DNA of 37,109 bases from Planococcus sp. MER TA 32b (lineage in GTDB: Bacteria; Bacillota; Bacilli; Bacillales_A; Planococcaceae): assembly GCA_023715185.1 (NCBI GenBank), contig JAMCAN010000008.1, forward strand, positions 1 to 37,109, in the 5' to 3' direction. Below are positions 8,803 through 17,041 of the stretch, in pieces. The notes beneath the pieces are model-generated. The model was not told the origin of the DNA. It saw nothing but the letters and a program-made list of their open reading frames with translations, and searched no databases. Made by a program: the position numbers and the translations under genes. Numbering within the stretch: position 1 is the stretch's first letter; each line of letters opens with the position of its first letter.

Positions 8803-9462
8803 ATGGAGTCAACTTATTTGAGAAAATGGTTTGTCGTCGAATTTGTTAATCTAGATATTGAAGATAAAAATGAATTTAAGGTTTTTGTAGAAAAATGGAT
8901 GCCGAAATATTCTCCACTCCATACAATTCCTGATGAACTCCATGTCCCACTGATGTTTCAAGAGATAAGAAATATCACTTCTGACTTTATAGATTTTGAT
9001 GTTTTAGTTGAACATAGAAAGGTATTCTTAAAAATCCAATCAGACTTGAGACACATCTTAACAGATTTTACTAATACAGCTGCGCTCAATGCAACTAAAA
9101 GTGAAAGGTATAAAATTAATAATCTAGTCTCGGATGATAGTATTCAAAAATTAAATGAGAGATTAGAAAAAATCCGTTTCACTCTTAAGAGCCAGTATGT
9201 CGATGGGACATTTTTACAAGTGATAACGCCTGATATATCCGATTTTGAAACAAGTCTTTACTACAATTTCATTCAATACACTACGGCTCATCCGTCCTTG
9301 CTAGTTTGCGCAGGCTGTAAAAAATATATAAGCAAACCTAGCTATTATCAGTTTGCTAATGCTAGAAAAGGTTATGCAACCTTCCATGCAAACGATTTTT
9401 GCAGACAGGATTATACGCGTGAAAAAGATAGAATCAGAAAAAGAAAAGGGGAAAACACATGA
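8803..9462 (+). CDS. Hypothetical protein with C-terminal zinc-finger motif
   Basis: The protein has 219 residues from ATG 8803, preceded by GGGGGGAG; an in-frame start at 8743 lacks such a site. The C-terminus has CAGCKKY followed about 30 residues later by NDFCRQDYTREKDRIRKRK. This resembles treble-clef/CGNR-like zinc fingers with a basic tail and suggests nucleic-acid binding. The rest is mixed alpha/beta and unrecognised. Its stop overlaps the next gene by 4 bp (ATGA), so the two are translationally coupled. It lies just outside the IS1595 right end. Confidence 0.7.
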   Translation: MESTYLRKWFVVEFVNLDIEDKNEFKVFVEKWMPKYSPLHTIPDELHVPLMFQEIRNITSDFIDFDVLVEHRKVFLKIQSDLRHILTDFTNTAALNATKSERYKINNLVSDDSIQKLNERLEKIRFTLKSQYVDGTFLQVITPDISDFETSLYYNFIQYTTAHPSLLVCAGCKKYISKPSYYQFANARKGYATFHANDFCRQDYTREKDRIRKRKGENT

Positions 9463-10124
9463 ATAATTACCAAAATAACAACCGTATCTTTGATGCTTCT
9501 ACAACTCAATATTCAGATTTCTCGCACCCTGTAGCTGTAAATAACCTAACCCCGACTTGGCGAAACTATGATCAAAGCCATACTATGGAGCAGCCTTCGC
9601 TTTCACAAATTCTTGAAGACAAAATTTGGTTTAAACCTCATGCTTACTCGACCCGGACTATTGATATTACAGTTGGTGAAAATACTCATCAAGTATGTGT
9701 CTATGTGGAAGAAGCTGCTAAAGACGAGTTAGTTATGAATTCACTTACAAACGATTGCAGTTATAAAACTTCTGCGGGGTATTACATGTATTGCATTCTA
9801 GAAGATGATCTCAGATTCCGTTCTAAAGGCGAAGTGGCTATTTACTTCGCCTTAAAAGAAACGGGCTTACTATTTCATGCAAACAGTAGGGCAATAGCAG
9901 GTTCCCATAGAAAGGAGATAGATTTCTCTGTGATCCATAAAGGAAGAATGTATATTTTGGATGTACTTTCTAATGACACTCATAATAGTGAAAAGGATGC
10001 AAAAAATGCTCGTTTTTATCAAGATTATGGGGTACCAATGCGCTCTTATACTTGGCAAGAGTGTATTAATGACCCACAAGGAGTAGTAAACGACTTCCTG
10101 CAATGGATCTGGTATGGCAATTAA
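9459..10124 (+). CDS. Hypothetical protein, PD-(D/E)XK nuclease-like fold
   Basis: The protein has 221 residues. The C-terminal half reads like a restriction-endonuclease fold: helix with E125 (RSKGEVAIYFALKE), then EIDFSVI (D155), then GRMYILDVLSND (D168). The usual E/Q-x-K is replaced by D-V-L, so the catalytic site is altered or the match is only to the fold. The Asn/Gln-rich N-terminus looks disordered. It is coupled to the upstream zinc-finger gene by a 4-bp overlap and followed 66 bp later by a cyclic-phosphate receiver gene. A role in nucleic-acid processing or defence is inferred. Confidence 0.55.
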   Translation: MNNYQNNNRIFDASTTQYSDFSHPVAVNNLTPTWRNYDQSHTMEQPSLSQILEDKIWFKPHAYSTRTIDITVGENTHQVCVYVEEAAKDELVMNSLTNDCSYKTSAGYYMYCILEDDLRFRSKGEVAIYFALKETGLLFHANSRAIAGSHRKEIDFSVIHKGRMYILDVLSNDTHNSEKDAKNARFYQDYGVPMRSYTWQECINDPQGVVNDFLQWIWYGN

Positions 10125-10190
10125 ATACTCCTTGCCATCTTCATTTACTACAAAGGGAGAAAATCTTCAATTTGAAAAGAGGAAATTCAA

Positions 10191-10553
10191 ATGAAATCGG
10201 TTATTAACTTGTATGTAGATGATTTGAGAGATTGTCCTTCCGGATTTACGGTAGCCCGAAATGTCGAAGAAGCTGTATATTACTTCGAAAATCATGCAAT
10301 TAACATCCTTTCTTTAGATCATGACCTAGGCGAAGATGAGGAAGGAAGGTTGCTGCCTACCGGATATGACTTTGTAAAGATGTTTTGTGAACACGGCTAC
10401 AGAGCAAATAAAATTTATATCCATACTGATAATGGCGCGGGTCGCGAAAACATGTTTCATACATTGAAAGGGGCACAAAGGAGAGGCTTTATCGACAAAG
10501 ACATTGAAATATATCATTATTCTATAACGCTTAACCGCTATTCAGGTGAGTAA
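10191..10553 (+). CDS. Cyclic-phosphate processing receiver-like (cREC) protein
   Basis: The protein has 120 residues. It shows the receiver-like motifs of the cREC family: LYVDDLRDCP (residues 7-16), ILSLDHDLGEDEEG and IHTDNGAGRENM. Family knowledge: stand-alone receiver-fold proteins with DDxRxxP and DHDLG are predicted from comparative genomics to act on cyclic-phosphate RNA ends in RNA repair or conflict systems. The start ATG has GAGGAAATTCAA upstream. It is the third gene of the 8803-10553 run, in the same direction. Confidence 0.75.
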   Translation: MKSVINLYVDDLRDCPSGFTVARNVEEAVYYFENHAINILSLDHDLGEDEEGRLLPTGYDFVKMFCEHGYRANKIYIHTDNGAGRENMFHTLKGAQRRGFIDKDIEIYHYSITLNRYSGE

Positions 10554-10784
10554 CATTAAAATTATTAAGTGGCAGTTTATAGAAGACTGAAAAAATAGGG
10601 AATTAATAGCGAAGGAAGCAGTTTGTAAAGTTATAATTAAAAATCCCACTTTTTACAAAACGTTAAGGATGCTTTGGATTAAGAAATCTGAGCCTTTATC
10701 GTGTAGAAGAAACGTCAACAAAAACATCCCTAACATTTTTACTGTAGAGGATGTTCTTGTCTATAGAATAATTATCTTTTCATA

Positions 10785-11486
10785 TTATTTTCCAACTGTA
10801 CTCTCATATGTATAGTGGGTTTCCAACTCAAGAGTCATACTTGATGGGTAAGCATTTTCAAGTTGAAGAACTCCCGCATACGGATATATATGATTATCTT
10901 CATATTCTATGAATTCTGGACTTTTACTTAAAAATTCAACTTTTCTTGTCTTATCTTCAACCAAATAAACACAATGAACAGAATGTCCCGGAGGTACACT
11001 TGATCCTTGAGTATTTACAGAAAGATTTAACATGGAGAGAGGAACATAAATATCTAATTCTCTTGAATCCTCAGCAACAAGTGCTAAACAAAATACCCGT
11101 CTTCTTGAACGAATAGCTTTATAGAAAGTGAATTTTAAAAAACTTGTTTTTGAATCAATTACTTTAGAATTAGACGTCAATAAATCATGTAATTGCGCTA
11201 AAACTAGCAGCTTTTGATCGGACATACTATCTTTTATAATTCCGCTCAAATTGATTCGGTTAGTTTTCACAAAATCATAAAATTGTTTTGCACTATAAGG
11301 AACTTTTGTTTTAGGATTTATGTACTTCAAACCACAAAGATGAAGAAATTGTTGTTTTTGAGGTTTAAAAACAAGTTCATGGTATACATTATTTTTCAAA
11401 TAAACATAATGGAGTTCTTTTCCTTTAATTTTCTCATACGCCTGATGTCCTTTTTTTAACAGTTCCAAGGTCTTTTTGTCATTCAT
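10785..11486 (-). CDS. PBECR4-like nuclease-domain protein
   Basis: The protein has 233 residues. The central stretch QQFLHLCGLKYINPKT followed by SAKQFYDFVKTNRINLSGII matches the pattern I know for PBECR4 (phage Barnase-EndoU-ColicinE5/D-RelE-like nuclease). That family occurs on phages and plasmids of Firmicutes as a predicted RNase. The C-terminal 100 residues are beta-rich (RRVFCLALVAED, LDIYVPLSMLNL). The start is ATG 11486, with AGAGG upstream. It stands alone between two convergent-capable terminators. Function as a toxin or defence RNase is inferred. Confidence 0.6.
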   Translation of the reverse strand: MNDKKTLELLKKGHQAYEKIKGKELHYVYLKNNVYHELVFKPQKQQFLHLCGLKYINPKTKVPYSAKQFYDFVKTNRINLSGIIKDSMSDQKLLVLAQLHDLLTSNSKVIDSKTSFLKFTFYKAIRSRRRVFCLALVAEDSRELDIYVPLSMLNLSVNTQGSSVPPGHSVHCVYLVEDKTRKVEFLSKSPEFIEYEDNHIYPYAGVLQLENAYPSSMTLELETHYTYESTVGK

Positions 11487-11550
11487 CCTCTTTCCTCTTT
11501 CCCTTTTACCCCAAAGTCTTACCTTCCATTTTAACTAAATTTTAACAAAA

Positions 11551-11582
11551 AAAGAAGGATAAGTTTTCACTTATCCTTCTTT
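11551..11582. terminator. Perfect bidirectional terminator
   Basis: AAAGAAGGATAAG (11551-11563) pairs perfectly with CTTATCCTTCTTT (11570-11582) over the loop TTTTCA, with A- and T-tracts on both sides. It lies just upstream of the PBECR4-like gene and would stop minus-strand transcription arriving from the 12-14 kb operon. Confidence 0.88.
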
Positions 11583-11604
11583 GTAACAATAAATTAAAGG
11601 TGGG

Positions 11605-11660
11605 TTTTTCTGTTGCTTGCCAACGAACCAGCACCCGAAGTCTGGTAAGAATGTCAGGTT
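11605..11660. repeat. Hairpin repeat copy 1 (covarying pair)
   Basis: This 56-base unit (TTTTTCTGTTGC...CAGGTT) matches 11900-11955. It holds a small GTTG/CAAC hairpin and a second stem ACCAG (627-631 of 11 kb) with CTGGT (642-646) around loop CACCCGAAGT. Three of the five stem pairs differ from copy 2 with both partners changed, so the structure appears conserved. The coding strand of any RNA is unknown. No gene is seen in 11487-12193. Confidence 0.6.
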
Positions 11661-11899
11661 ATTACACTGCTTGACCAGTGGTAAGAGTAAAATCATGTTT
11701 AATTAGTAATCAGTCTATAGTGCCATTTTTTATAAAAACTAGGTAATTACTAAATAACGATACTCATAAATTTGAACGGCCACACTATTAAATTGTAATT
11801 AACTATTAGCTATAAATAAATTTTTATATGGTTGACTGTTAAGTATAGTAAATCTTAAAGCTGTAATGATTTAAAAAAGTAATCTCTGCTCATGACAAG

Positions 11900-11955
11900 T
11901 TTTTCTGTTGCCTGCCAACGACCTGGCACCCGCAGTCCAGGAAGAATATCAAGTT
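11900..11955. repeat. Hairpin repeat copy 2 (covarying pair)
   Basis: This is the second copy of the unit at 11605. Stem CCTGG (11922-11926) pairs with CCAGG (11937-11941) around CACCCGCAGT. The loop is nearly identical to copy 1 while the stem sequence changed compensatorily. The two copies bracket about 240 bp of AT-rich sequence without an ORF. They might be ends of a small non-autonomous element, or two related structured RNAs. Confidence 0.6.
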
Positions 11956-12053
11956 TTTATGGTGCCCACCCACCATGTCTATCTTTAGGAAATTATACCA
12001 TTTGCAAATGTCTATGTAAATTAGAGGCTCTTTATTTAATTTTATTCATTTAT

Positions 12054-12082
12054 ACTTCTGATAACGTGATTATATGTAAACT
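12054..12082 (+). other. XerC/D dif-like recombination site 1
   Basis: ACTTCTGATAA, spacer CGTGATT, ATATGTAAACT. The two 11-bp arms closely resemble the Bacillus subtilis dif arms ACTTCCTAGAA and TTATGTAAACT. The spacer is 7 bp rather than 6. It lies downstream of the three-gene minus-strand operon and in the same orientation as the sites at 14686 and 15747. Confidence 0.6.
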
Positions 12083-12193
12083 GAGTACCTGATCAGAACT
12101 CTCTTCTATTCCATTTACACAAGATATTTTACGCTCTCCCTATCAGGGGCTTTGATTTTCCTTAAACGATTACCTAACAGCAATTTGCAATTA

Positions 12194-12922
12194 TTATCTA
12201 TATCGCTCATCGAATTTCCGCCAAATTTCACCGCTCTTTTCACTTGAATTATCTTTCATTAATTGCGAATCAAATAGTATCTGAGAAGTACTTGGGTCAA
12301 TTATTTTTATTAAATCGGAACTAAAAGGATCATTGCATATTCTATGCAAATGGTTAATTGCGATTGTACTAATTTTATTACCACTAAACCTAATCTGAAA
12401 ATCTCGTTTAAAGAAGTTCTCTATGGAGCTTTTTCTAATTGGATTGTATATTCCTAAAAGCCCCCCAGGTGTATTGCCATGAATAAGAATAAACTTCCCT
12501 GCTATCGCTTGCCATGAAGACATTTCATTTCTATATTTAATTTCAAATATAGGCGCATTAACTTCTTCAAACATTTCTTTATTTGCGATAATTAGAGGAT
12601 CTAGCGCCACCGTTGAAGCATGGCATCTTCTTTTATCCTTTGATAATTTACGGTTATGAATCTCATAAAAACAAATGTTATTATTATCTATCTCAAGCAC
12701 CTTACTCATTTGTTCATTGCTAATGCCATACTCGTCATGAACCGATTCGTATTCTATATCTATTAATTTCACAAATGGATTATCAATAAACTTCTCGTTT
12801 TCAAATTGAATGATATCATTCACTATATTATTTCCAGAAGTCATATTTATATTTTCTGCAATATGCGCCTCCAAGTTTTCCTTAGTAAAATCAAATAGTA
12901 AAGCTTTAATCGTATCTCTCAT
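12194..12922 (-). CDS. Hypothetical protein, last gene of a three-gene operon
   Basis: The protein has 242 residues from ATG 12922, chosen because GGAGG lies 8 bases upstream; the ATG at 12937 precedes that site. No family is recognised. It is mixed alpha/beta, with conserved-looking blocks NICFYEIHNRKLSKDKRRCH and HGNTPGGLLGIYNPIRKSS. The latter, with H, N and G residues, could be a ligand loop. There is no signal peptide or membrane segment. It is third in the run 14460 to 12194 and bracketed by dif-like sites. Confidence 0.6.
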   Translation of the reverse strand: MRDTIKALLFDFTKENLEAHIAENINMTSGNNIVNDIIQFENEKFIDNPFVKLIDIEYESVHDEYGISNEQMSKVLEIDNNNICFYEIHNRKLSKDKRRCHASTVALDPLIIANKEMFEEVNAPIFEIKYRNEMSSWQAIAGKFILIHGNTPGGLLGIYNPIRKSSIENFFKRDFQIRFSGNKISTIAINHLHRICNDPFSSDLIKIIDPSTSQILFDSQLMKDNSSEKSGEIWRKFDERYR

Positions 12923-13015
12923 ATTGAAAACCTCCATCTATACATTTGAAAAACCTAAGCCACTAGAAAAAAGTAGTCGTATACACTAGTGATAAGTATT
13001 TTTTATTTACATTTC

Positions 13016-13762
13016 TTATAGGTTTTTCATATTGGTTAACTCTTGAAGCATTTCTTTACCACGAATTTCAATGGAACGGTTTATTTTCTTGATTACTTCG
13101 AGAATTTGTATTGTATTAAAACTTGATGGCAATTTTTTATTGTTCATTGCATGTCCATCCCAGTACGTTTGAATTTGACTATTATCGAGATATGCTCCTA
13201 TGTATTTAAACTTTTGACAATGCTGCAGAAAAGTATCTTCACCAAACTCTTTTTTAAAGTATTCTAGCGTTATGTCCCAATAATCATCGAATAATGCATT
13301 TCTTTTAGTATTGAAGCCTTTCGGAACTAATGTAAAATTTCCGATTGAATGTGTTAACGCTGCGAATTTTTGTACTTCTTTATGTTCATTTATTTCCTTG
13401 TAATAATCATATTCGTCCAATAACCATTTATATCTTAACTTATAATTGGAAATACCACTTAACTTCCAATATAAATTACCCTGTTCAACATCATAAGCCA
13501 ATAATAGTAGACGATAAATACGATAAAAGGAATTCATTGTATCAGAATCATAATTTGCAAGCTGTTCATTAGAAAGTCTCCACATTTTATTGTATAAGTT
13601 TCTAGCTAACTCACTTCTATCACAGTCAAAAGACGAACCATTAATCTTATATTTTAAAAGCTTCTTAACTGGATTTTTCTCGTGCTTGACTTCTTCTTTA
13701 GGAGATTCATTTTTAAAATCATAGTGGTGATCATTATTTTCTATAAATAGCTGTATTTCCAT
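13016..13762 (-). CDS. Hypothetical protein (DUF6994-like motif)
   Basis: The protein has 248 residues from ATG 13762 (GAAGGAATGAC upstream); an open frame extends to 13828 without a ribosome site. The stretch THSIGNFTLVPKGFNTKRNA followed by DDYWDITLEYFKKEF matches a pattern I associate with DUF6994-type proteins, where an HxxGN...N..R motif may form an active or binding site. The rest is helical and aromatic-rich. It is the middle gene of the three-gene operon; function unknown. Confidence 0.6.
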   Translation of the reverse strand: MEIQLFIENNDHHYDFKNESPKEEVKHEKNPVKKLLKYKINGSSFDCDRSELARNLYNKMWRLSNEQLANYDSDTMNSFYRIYRLLLLAYDVEQGNLYWKLSGISNYKLRYKWLLDEYDYYKEINEHKEVQKFAALTHSIGNFTLVPKGFNTKRNALFDDYWDITLEYFKKEFGEDTFLQHCQKFKYIGAYLDNSQIQTYWDGHAMNNKKLPSSFNTIQILEVIKKINRSIEIRGKEMLQELTNMKNL

Positions 13763-13863
13763 GTCATTCCTTCTTTCAAATTCATTGTGTTTTATTTCGA
13801 CACCCTCTCGATAGTTATATCGTATCAAATAGTGGAGACATTATTGCCTCCCAGTTTTTGTGA

Positions 13864-14460
13864 CTATTTTTTCTTATCAAATTGTGTGATGTAATAAATA
13901 AAATTTGTCATATTTATTGCGTATTGCATTTCACCATCATTATTCTGACTATTAATGATTGGATTCTCACCGTCAACGTAACAATTTAAACGTTGTTCTA
14001 TTTTTACCTTACTGAGTGGTAACGTATTGCTATGGATGGCACTTTGTACAATTTGCTCCGCTGTCCAATATTCATAAGGATTTGCAAGTATGATCGTAAA
14101 GCAAATTTTGTCGTTTGGCTTGAATATTAAATTACTACTTAACAGCATTAACCTATATAATTTTTCCGTATCAATAAAAAGCGGCGTATCTTTTTTAAAA
14201 AGAGTGTACAATTTTCTTATCGTTTCATGATTTGTTCTCCGAGAGGGACTCGTGAGTTTTTTTATAAATTCTTTCTCATCCAAAAATCCCTTTTCGTACA
14301 TATATTCTAAGAGTCTTGTTTTATTCTTAAAGCCTCTGCCATTAAACCCCCGTTGTTCTCCTTCATTTACCAGCCTCTTCTTTTCTTTCTCATTGATTAA
14401 ATAAGGTATTGTATTCTCCATCAATTCACTGTAAATAAAATCAAAATTAAGTAAAATCAT
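13864..14460 (-). CDS. Hypothetical protein, first gene of a three-gene operon
   Basis: The protein has 198 residues from ATG 14460, 7 bases after GGTGG; ATG 14466 is only one base from that site. It is not recognised. The N-terminal half is basic (KEKKRLVNEGEQRG, NKTRLLEYMYEKG, SPSRRTNHETIRKLYTLFKK) and could bind nucleic acid. The C-terminal half includes an EQIVQSAI helix. It heads the operon and lies about 230 bp inside the dif-like site at 14686. Confidence 0.6.
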   Translation of the reverse strand: MILLNFDFIYSELMENTIPYLINEKEKKRLVNEGEQRGFNGRGFKNKTRLLEYMYEKGFLDEKEFIKKLTSPSRRTNHETIRKLYTLFKKDTPLFIDTEKLYRLMLLSSNLIFKPNDKICFTIILANPYEYWTAEQIVQSAIHSNTLPLSKVKIEQRLNCYVDGENPIINSQNNDGEMQYAINMTNFIYYITQFDKKK

Positions 14461-14617
14461 ATTCATTCCACCTTTCTTGTCTCATTATAAGTATCCTGTT
14501 TAGGTTAATTCGTTTTGTTTTAACTATATTAGAAACGGGCTCTATATTCATTCATTGGACGAAAACTAAATTAGTGTTTTTAACAATTAAGCTTCCGAAA
14601 AATTACACTTATACGGA

Positions 14618-14661
14618 CAAAAGGGAAATGCCATGCTGATTAGCACTGCTTTTCCCTTTTG
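14618..14661. terminator. Hairpin next to dif-like site 2
   Basis: CAAAAGGGAAA (14618-14628) pairs with TTTCCCTTTTG (14651-14661) around 22 nt. It resembles a bidirectional terminator and stands 25 bp before the dif-like site. A comparable hairpin precedes site 3, so hairpin plus dif may be a recurrent module border. Confidence 0.6.
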
Positions 14662-14685
14662 GACTTTGCGATTAGTATTACTGCA

Positions 14686-14713
14686 GCTTCCGATAAGCGA
14701 TCATATGTTAACT
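14686..14713 (+). other. XerC/D dif-like recombination site 2
   Basis: GCTTCCGATAA, spacer GCGATC, ATATGTTAACT. This 11+6+11 architecture is identical to that of Bacillus dif and has close arm similarity. It separates the three-gene operon from the 14970 membrane-protein gene. Confidence 0.65.
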
Positions 14714-14838
14714 AACTTATTCGGAATTCTGTTTAAAAGATAATAAGAGGCGCATTTTTTAATGTTTCTCAACCGGCCCTAAGGAAGCGGAACTTTGAAT
14801 AATCTTCATATTGAGTTCTTTTATATCTTTCATCATAT

Positions 14839-14883
14839 AAAAAACACCCTAAAAGTTAGTTTTGAACTCTAACCTTTGGGTGC
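14839..14883 (-). terminator. Terminator of the 14970 gene
   Basis: On the minus strand CACCCAAAGGTTAG pairs with CTAACTTTTAGGGTG and is followed by TTTTTT. It lies about 90 bp after the stop of the membrane-protein gene. Position and U-tract fit a Rho-independent terminator. Confidence 0.75.
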
Positions 14884-14969
14884 AGTACACTAAGCCATAA
14901 AGCGAAATCGCTTTTCTTTTTCCTGCTATTTTATTTTTATCTTCTTATCGAGAGACCGATTACTATAAA

Positions 14970-15359
14970 TTAATAAATCATCCGGTCTCCTTCATTTTTT
15001 AAACTAGAAAGCTCATTTCCTTCCTGATTCCTTTTTAGCATTCTTTCTATCGGAAGGTATAGCATAAACAAAGGTGCCAACAGGTACACGAATTCTCTAA
15101 TCAGACTAAAATTTACTGGTGTCCAATTAGCTGCTCCAACTGTCACCCCAATTAACATACCTGCTATTATAGAACTTACGGCGCCACTCTTCACAACATT
15201 CATTTTACCATGATAGAAAACATTAATTGCTCCGACTACTACTAGAAACGCCCAAAAATAGGTTAAACCGGGTGATGAAATTCGATCAAAAAAAGAGTCC
15301 CATAAAAAGACTGGCAGCACATATAATAAGCTCACCACAAGATATATCCATTTCTTCAT
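14970..15359 (-). CDS. Small four-helix membrane protein
   Basis: This 129-residue integral membrane protein has hydrophobic segments at about 4-20, 33-50, 58-76 and 86-102. The positive C-terminal tail (IERMLKRNQEG) is probably cytoplasmic. No family is recognised. The ATG is preceded by GAAAGGAG. It is the only gene between dif-like sites at 14686 and 15747, so it could be a one-gene cassette. Confidence 0.7.
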   Translation of the reverse strand: MKKWIYLVVSLLYVLPVFLWDSFFDRISSPGLTYFWAFLVVVGAINVFYHGKMNVVKSGAVSSIIAGMLIGVTVGAANWTPVNFSLIREFVYLLAPLFMLYLPIERMLKRNQEGNELSSLKNEGDRMIY

Positions 15360-15692
15360 AGTTATTACTCCTTTCTGTAATAATTTTTCCAGAACTAAAT
15401 TCTTCCATATTTCTACTGTATCAAAGATTTATAGTAAATCCCATTAATAAATCAGAATTATTAAAATATATTTATATTAATTGATAAACGTATATAGATA
15501 GGTAAAGTAAGCGGTGCTTTAAACATGCAGTGCCCTTCTTCCAACGCCGAACTTCAAAATTTTTATCCTCTTATTAAATAACAGGAACATTTACTAATTT
15601 ACTGTGTTTTATAGCTAACTCTTGAGTTCCTTCTTAAATACTGAGAGTAACGAAAGATAGATTCGTAAAATTACATTTTCGCAATAAATACA

Positions 15693-15734
15693 AAGGGAGA
15701 GAAGATGTGCTTGAATCAGCCTCTTCCCTCCCTT
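15693..15734. repeat. Hairpin next to dif-like site 3
   Basis: AAGGGAGAGAAGA (15693-15705) pairs with TCTTCCCTCCCTT (15722-15734) with one mismatch and a 16-nt loop. It sits 12 bp before the dif-like site, echoing the hairpin at 14618-14661. Confidence 0.55.
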
Positions 15735-15746
15735 CGTATATATGCA

Positions 15747-15775
15747 GCTTCCGATAACCTCATGATATGTAAACT
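15747..15775 (+). other. XerC/D dif-like recombination site 3
   Basis: GCTTCCGATAA, spacer CCTCATG (7 bp), ATATGTAAACT. The left arm is identical to that of site 2, and the right arm differs from site 2 by one base and equals that of site 1. Three near-identical bipartite sites in 3.7 kb are unlikely by chance. Confidence 0.63.
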
Positions 15776-15977
15776 AATTGTGCATGCACTTAGAAGAATA
15801 AAAATTAACAATAAACTGTTAAAGATAAGCACACGACGGAAACATTATTTGTACCGCGATTTGCAGGTAAGAAAAAATGAACGGCATCAGTGTTTATGTA
15901 GAGCTGTGGGAATCTTAATAAGCAGTTGGAATTTAAAGTAAAAATGATATGATAGAAGATAAAAAGAGAGGTTTAAA

Positions 15978-16274
15978 ATGACTAAAAACAAAATCAATAT
16001 ATGGTTTCTAAGCGCTTATACTCTTGCACTTACTTCATTATTATACTTTGGTTTAAACAGTTTGGTTATTAATGCAATAGGAGATACGTTCCCAAATATA
16101 AAGTTTTTAACTGTATTAGTATTAATGATTGTTATTGCTTGGTCCATGGGATTAGGAGTTCGTCATTACTTAAACAGCTTTACTAAAGATTTAAGAAATA
16201 AATTTAAAAACTCTTTTTTAGCTACTACCTTAATGAGCTGGATAATTGTTTTGGTCCTATTTACTGTTACTTGA
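15978..16274 (+). CDS. Small three-helix membrane protein
   Basis: The protein has 98 residues with transmembrane segments at about 9-30, 41-60 and 78-96. The central loop is basic (RHYLNSFTKDLRNKFKNS). The ATG follows AGAGAGG at normal spacing. It is not recognised. It lies just right of dif-like site 3 and upstream of a frameshifted gene on the same strand. Confidence 0.65.
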   Translation: MTKNKINIWFLSAYTLALTSLLYFGLNSLVINAIGDTFPNIKFLTVLVLMIVIAWSMGLGVRHYLNSFTKDLRNKFKNSFLATTLMSWIIVLVLFTVT

Positions 16275-16482
16275 TTAACTGTATTCTTACATGCAATCTC
16301 ATTTAAAAAACGTTCCCAATTTAAAGCTTCTTTTCCATAACATCTTGATTAATCTCTTTACCGATCGGCATCGTTAAGTAACAGTTTGAAGAGGAGCGAA
16401 AGAAAACCTGAAAGTGTAAATATTAGTAATACAAGATCAGGAACATCTAACGCTACATTGGAGAGAATCGGGGATTGAGTAA

Positions 16483-17018
16483 ATGGAGAGAATTAGAAAA
16501 GAATTTAATGTAGGATTCTCAGATGAACAAAGTCCTTATTTTCAGGCATCTGAAGATAAGCGACTAGCTTTGCCCCTAAGTTTTTTCAAAGAGAGATCGC
16601 TTATGTTAAAGAGTTAATTTGGTTCTTATTCGATCGAAATTCAAAGATTGACACTACATTCCTTAAATTCTATATTCCATATAATTTTAAAAAGCCTAGG
16701 TTTTATGAAAAACATTCTTTGCATAAAAGCATTACTATTAAAAACTGGGAAGAGACATTGGTGAAAAGAGAAGATTCTCATGCTACCTTAGCATTTGTAA
16801 CAGTAAGAAATTTGCTCGTAGATGAAGTGTATAAATATTTCAGGTCAATACTAAAAGGCAAAAGAAACTCTTTCATCGGATTCTATAACGATGAGTTTCT
16901 AATGATGATCGACTCTGATGAAGTTATTCTCATCGCTAAAAATTCCGAATCTATTAGACAGATTCATTTACTAAGTAAAAAGTTTTTAAAAGACACAGAA
17001 ACAATTTCGCAGCAATGA
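16483..17018 (+). pseudogene. Frameshifted hypothetical gene (or programmed -1 frameshift)
   Basis: A first frame opens at ATG 16483 (GGGGAT upstream), encodes MERIRKEFNVGFSDEQSPYF and onward, and stops at 16615-16617. The next frame, which extends back to just before 16588 and runs to 17018, continues REIAYVKELIWFLFD and ends FLKDTETISQQ. The switch is a -1 shift at T-TTT-TTC (16581-16587), which is a canonical slippery heptamer in the correct phase. The joined product has about 178 residues. It is unrecognised, with a hydrophobic-aromatic middle and an alpha/beta end. Either a homopolymer indel inactivated it or the shift is programmed. A terminator follows at 17042. Confidence 0.6.
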
Positions 17019-17041
17019 TTATATAAGAACTTCATGAACAT

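Larger units (their letters stand above)
15360..15977. other. Gene-free stretch holding a hairpin and dif-like site
   Basis: No gene is supported here. Bases 15380-15690 are AT-rich without clear structure. The recognisable elements are the hairpin at 15693-15734, the dif-like site at 15747-15775 and the promoter region of the 15978 gene. Confidence 0.6.

Noticed and set aside
14591..14616. GCTTCCGAAAAATT resembling a dif left arm
   Set aside because: The right arm is missing at any 6-8 bp spacing, so it may be a decayed site but cannot be supported.
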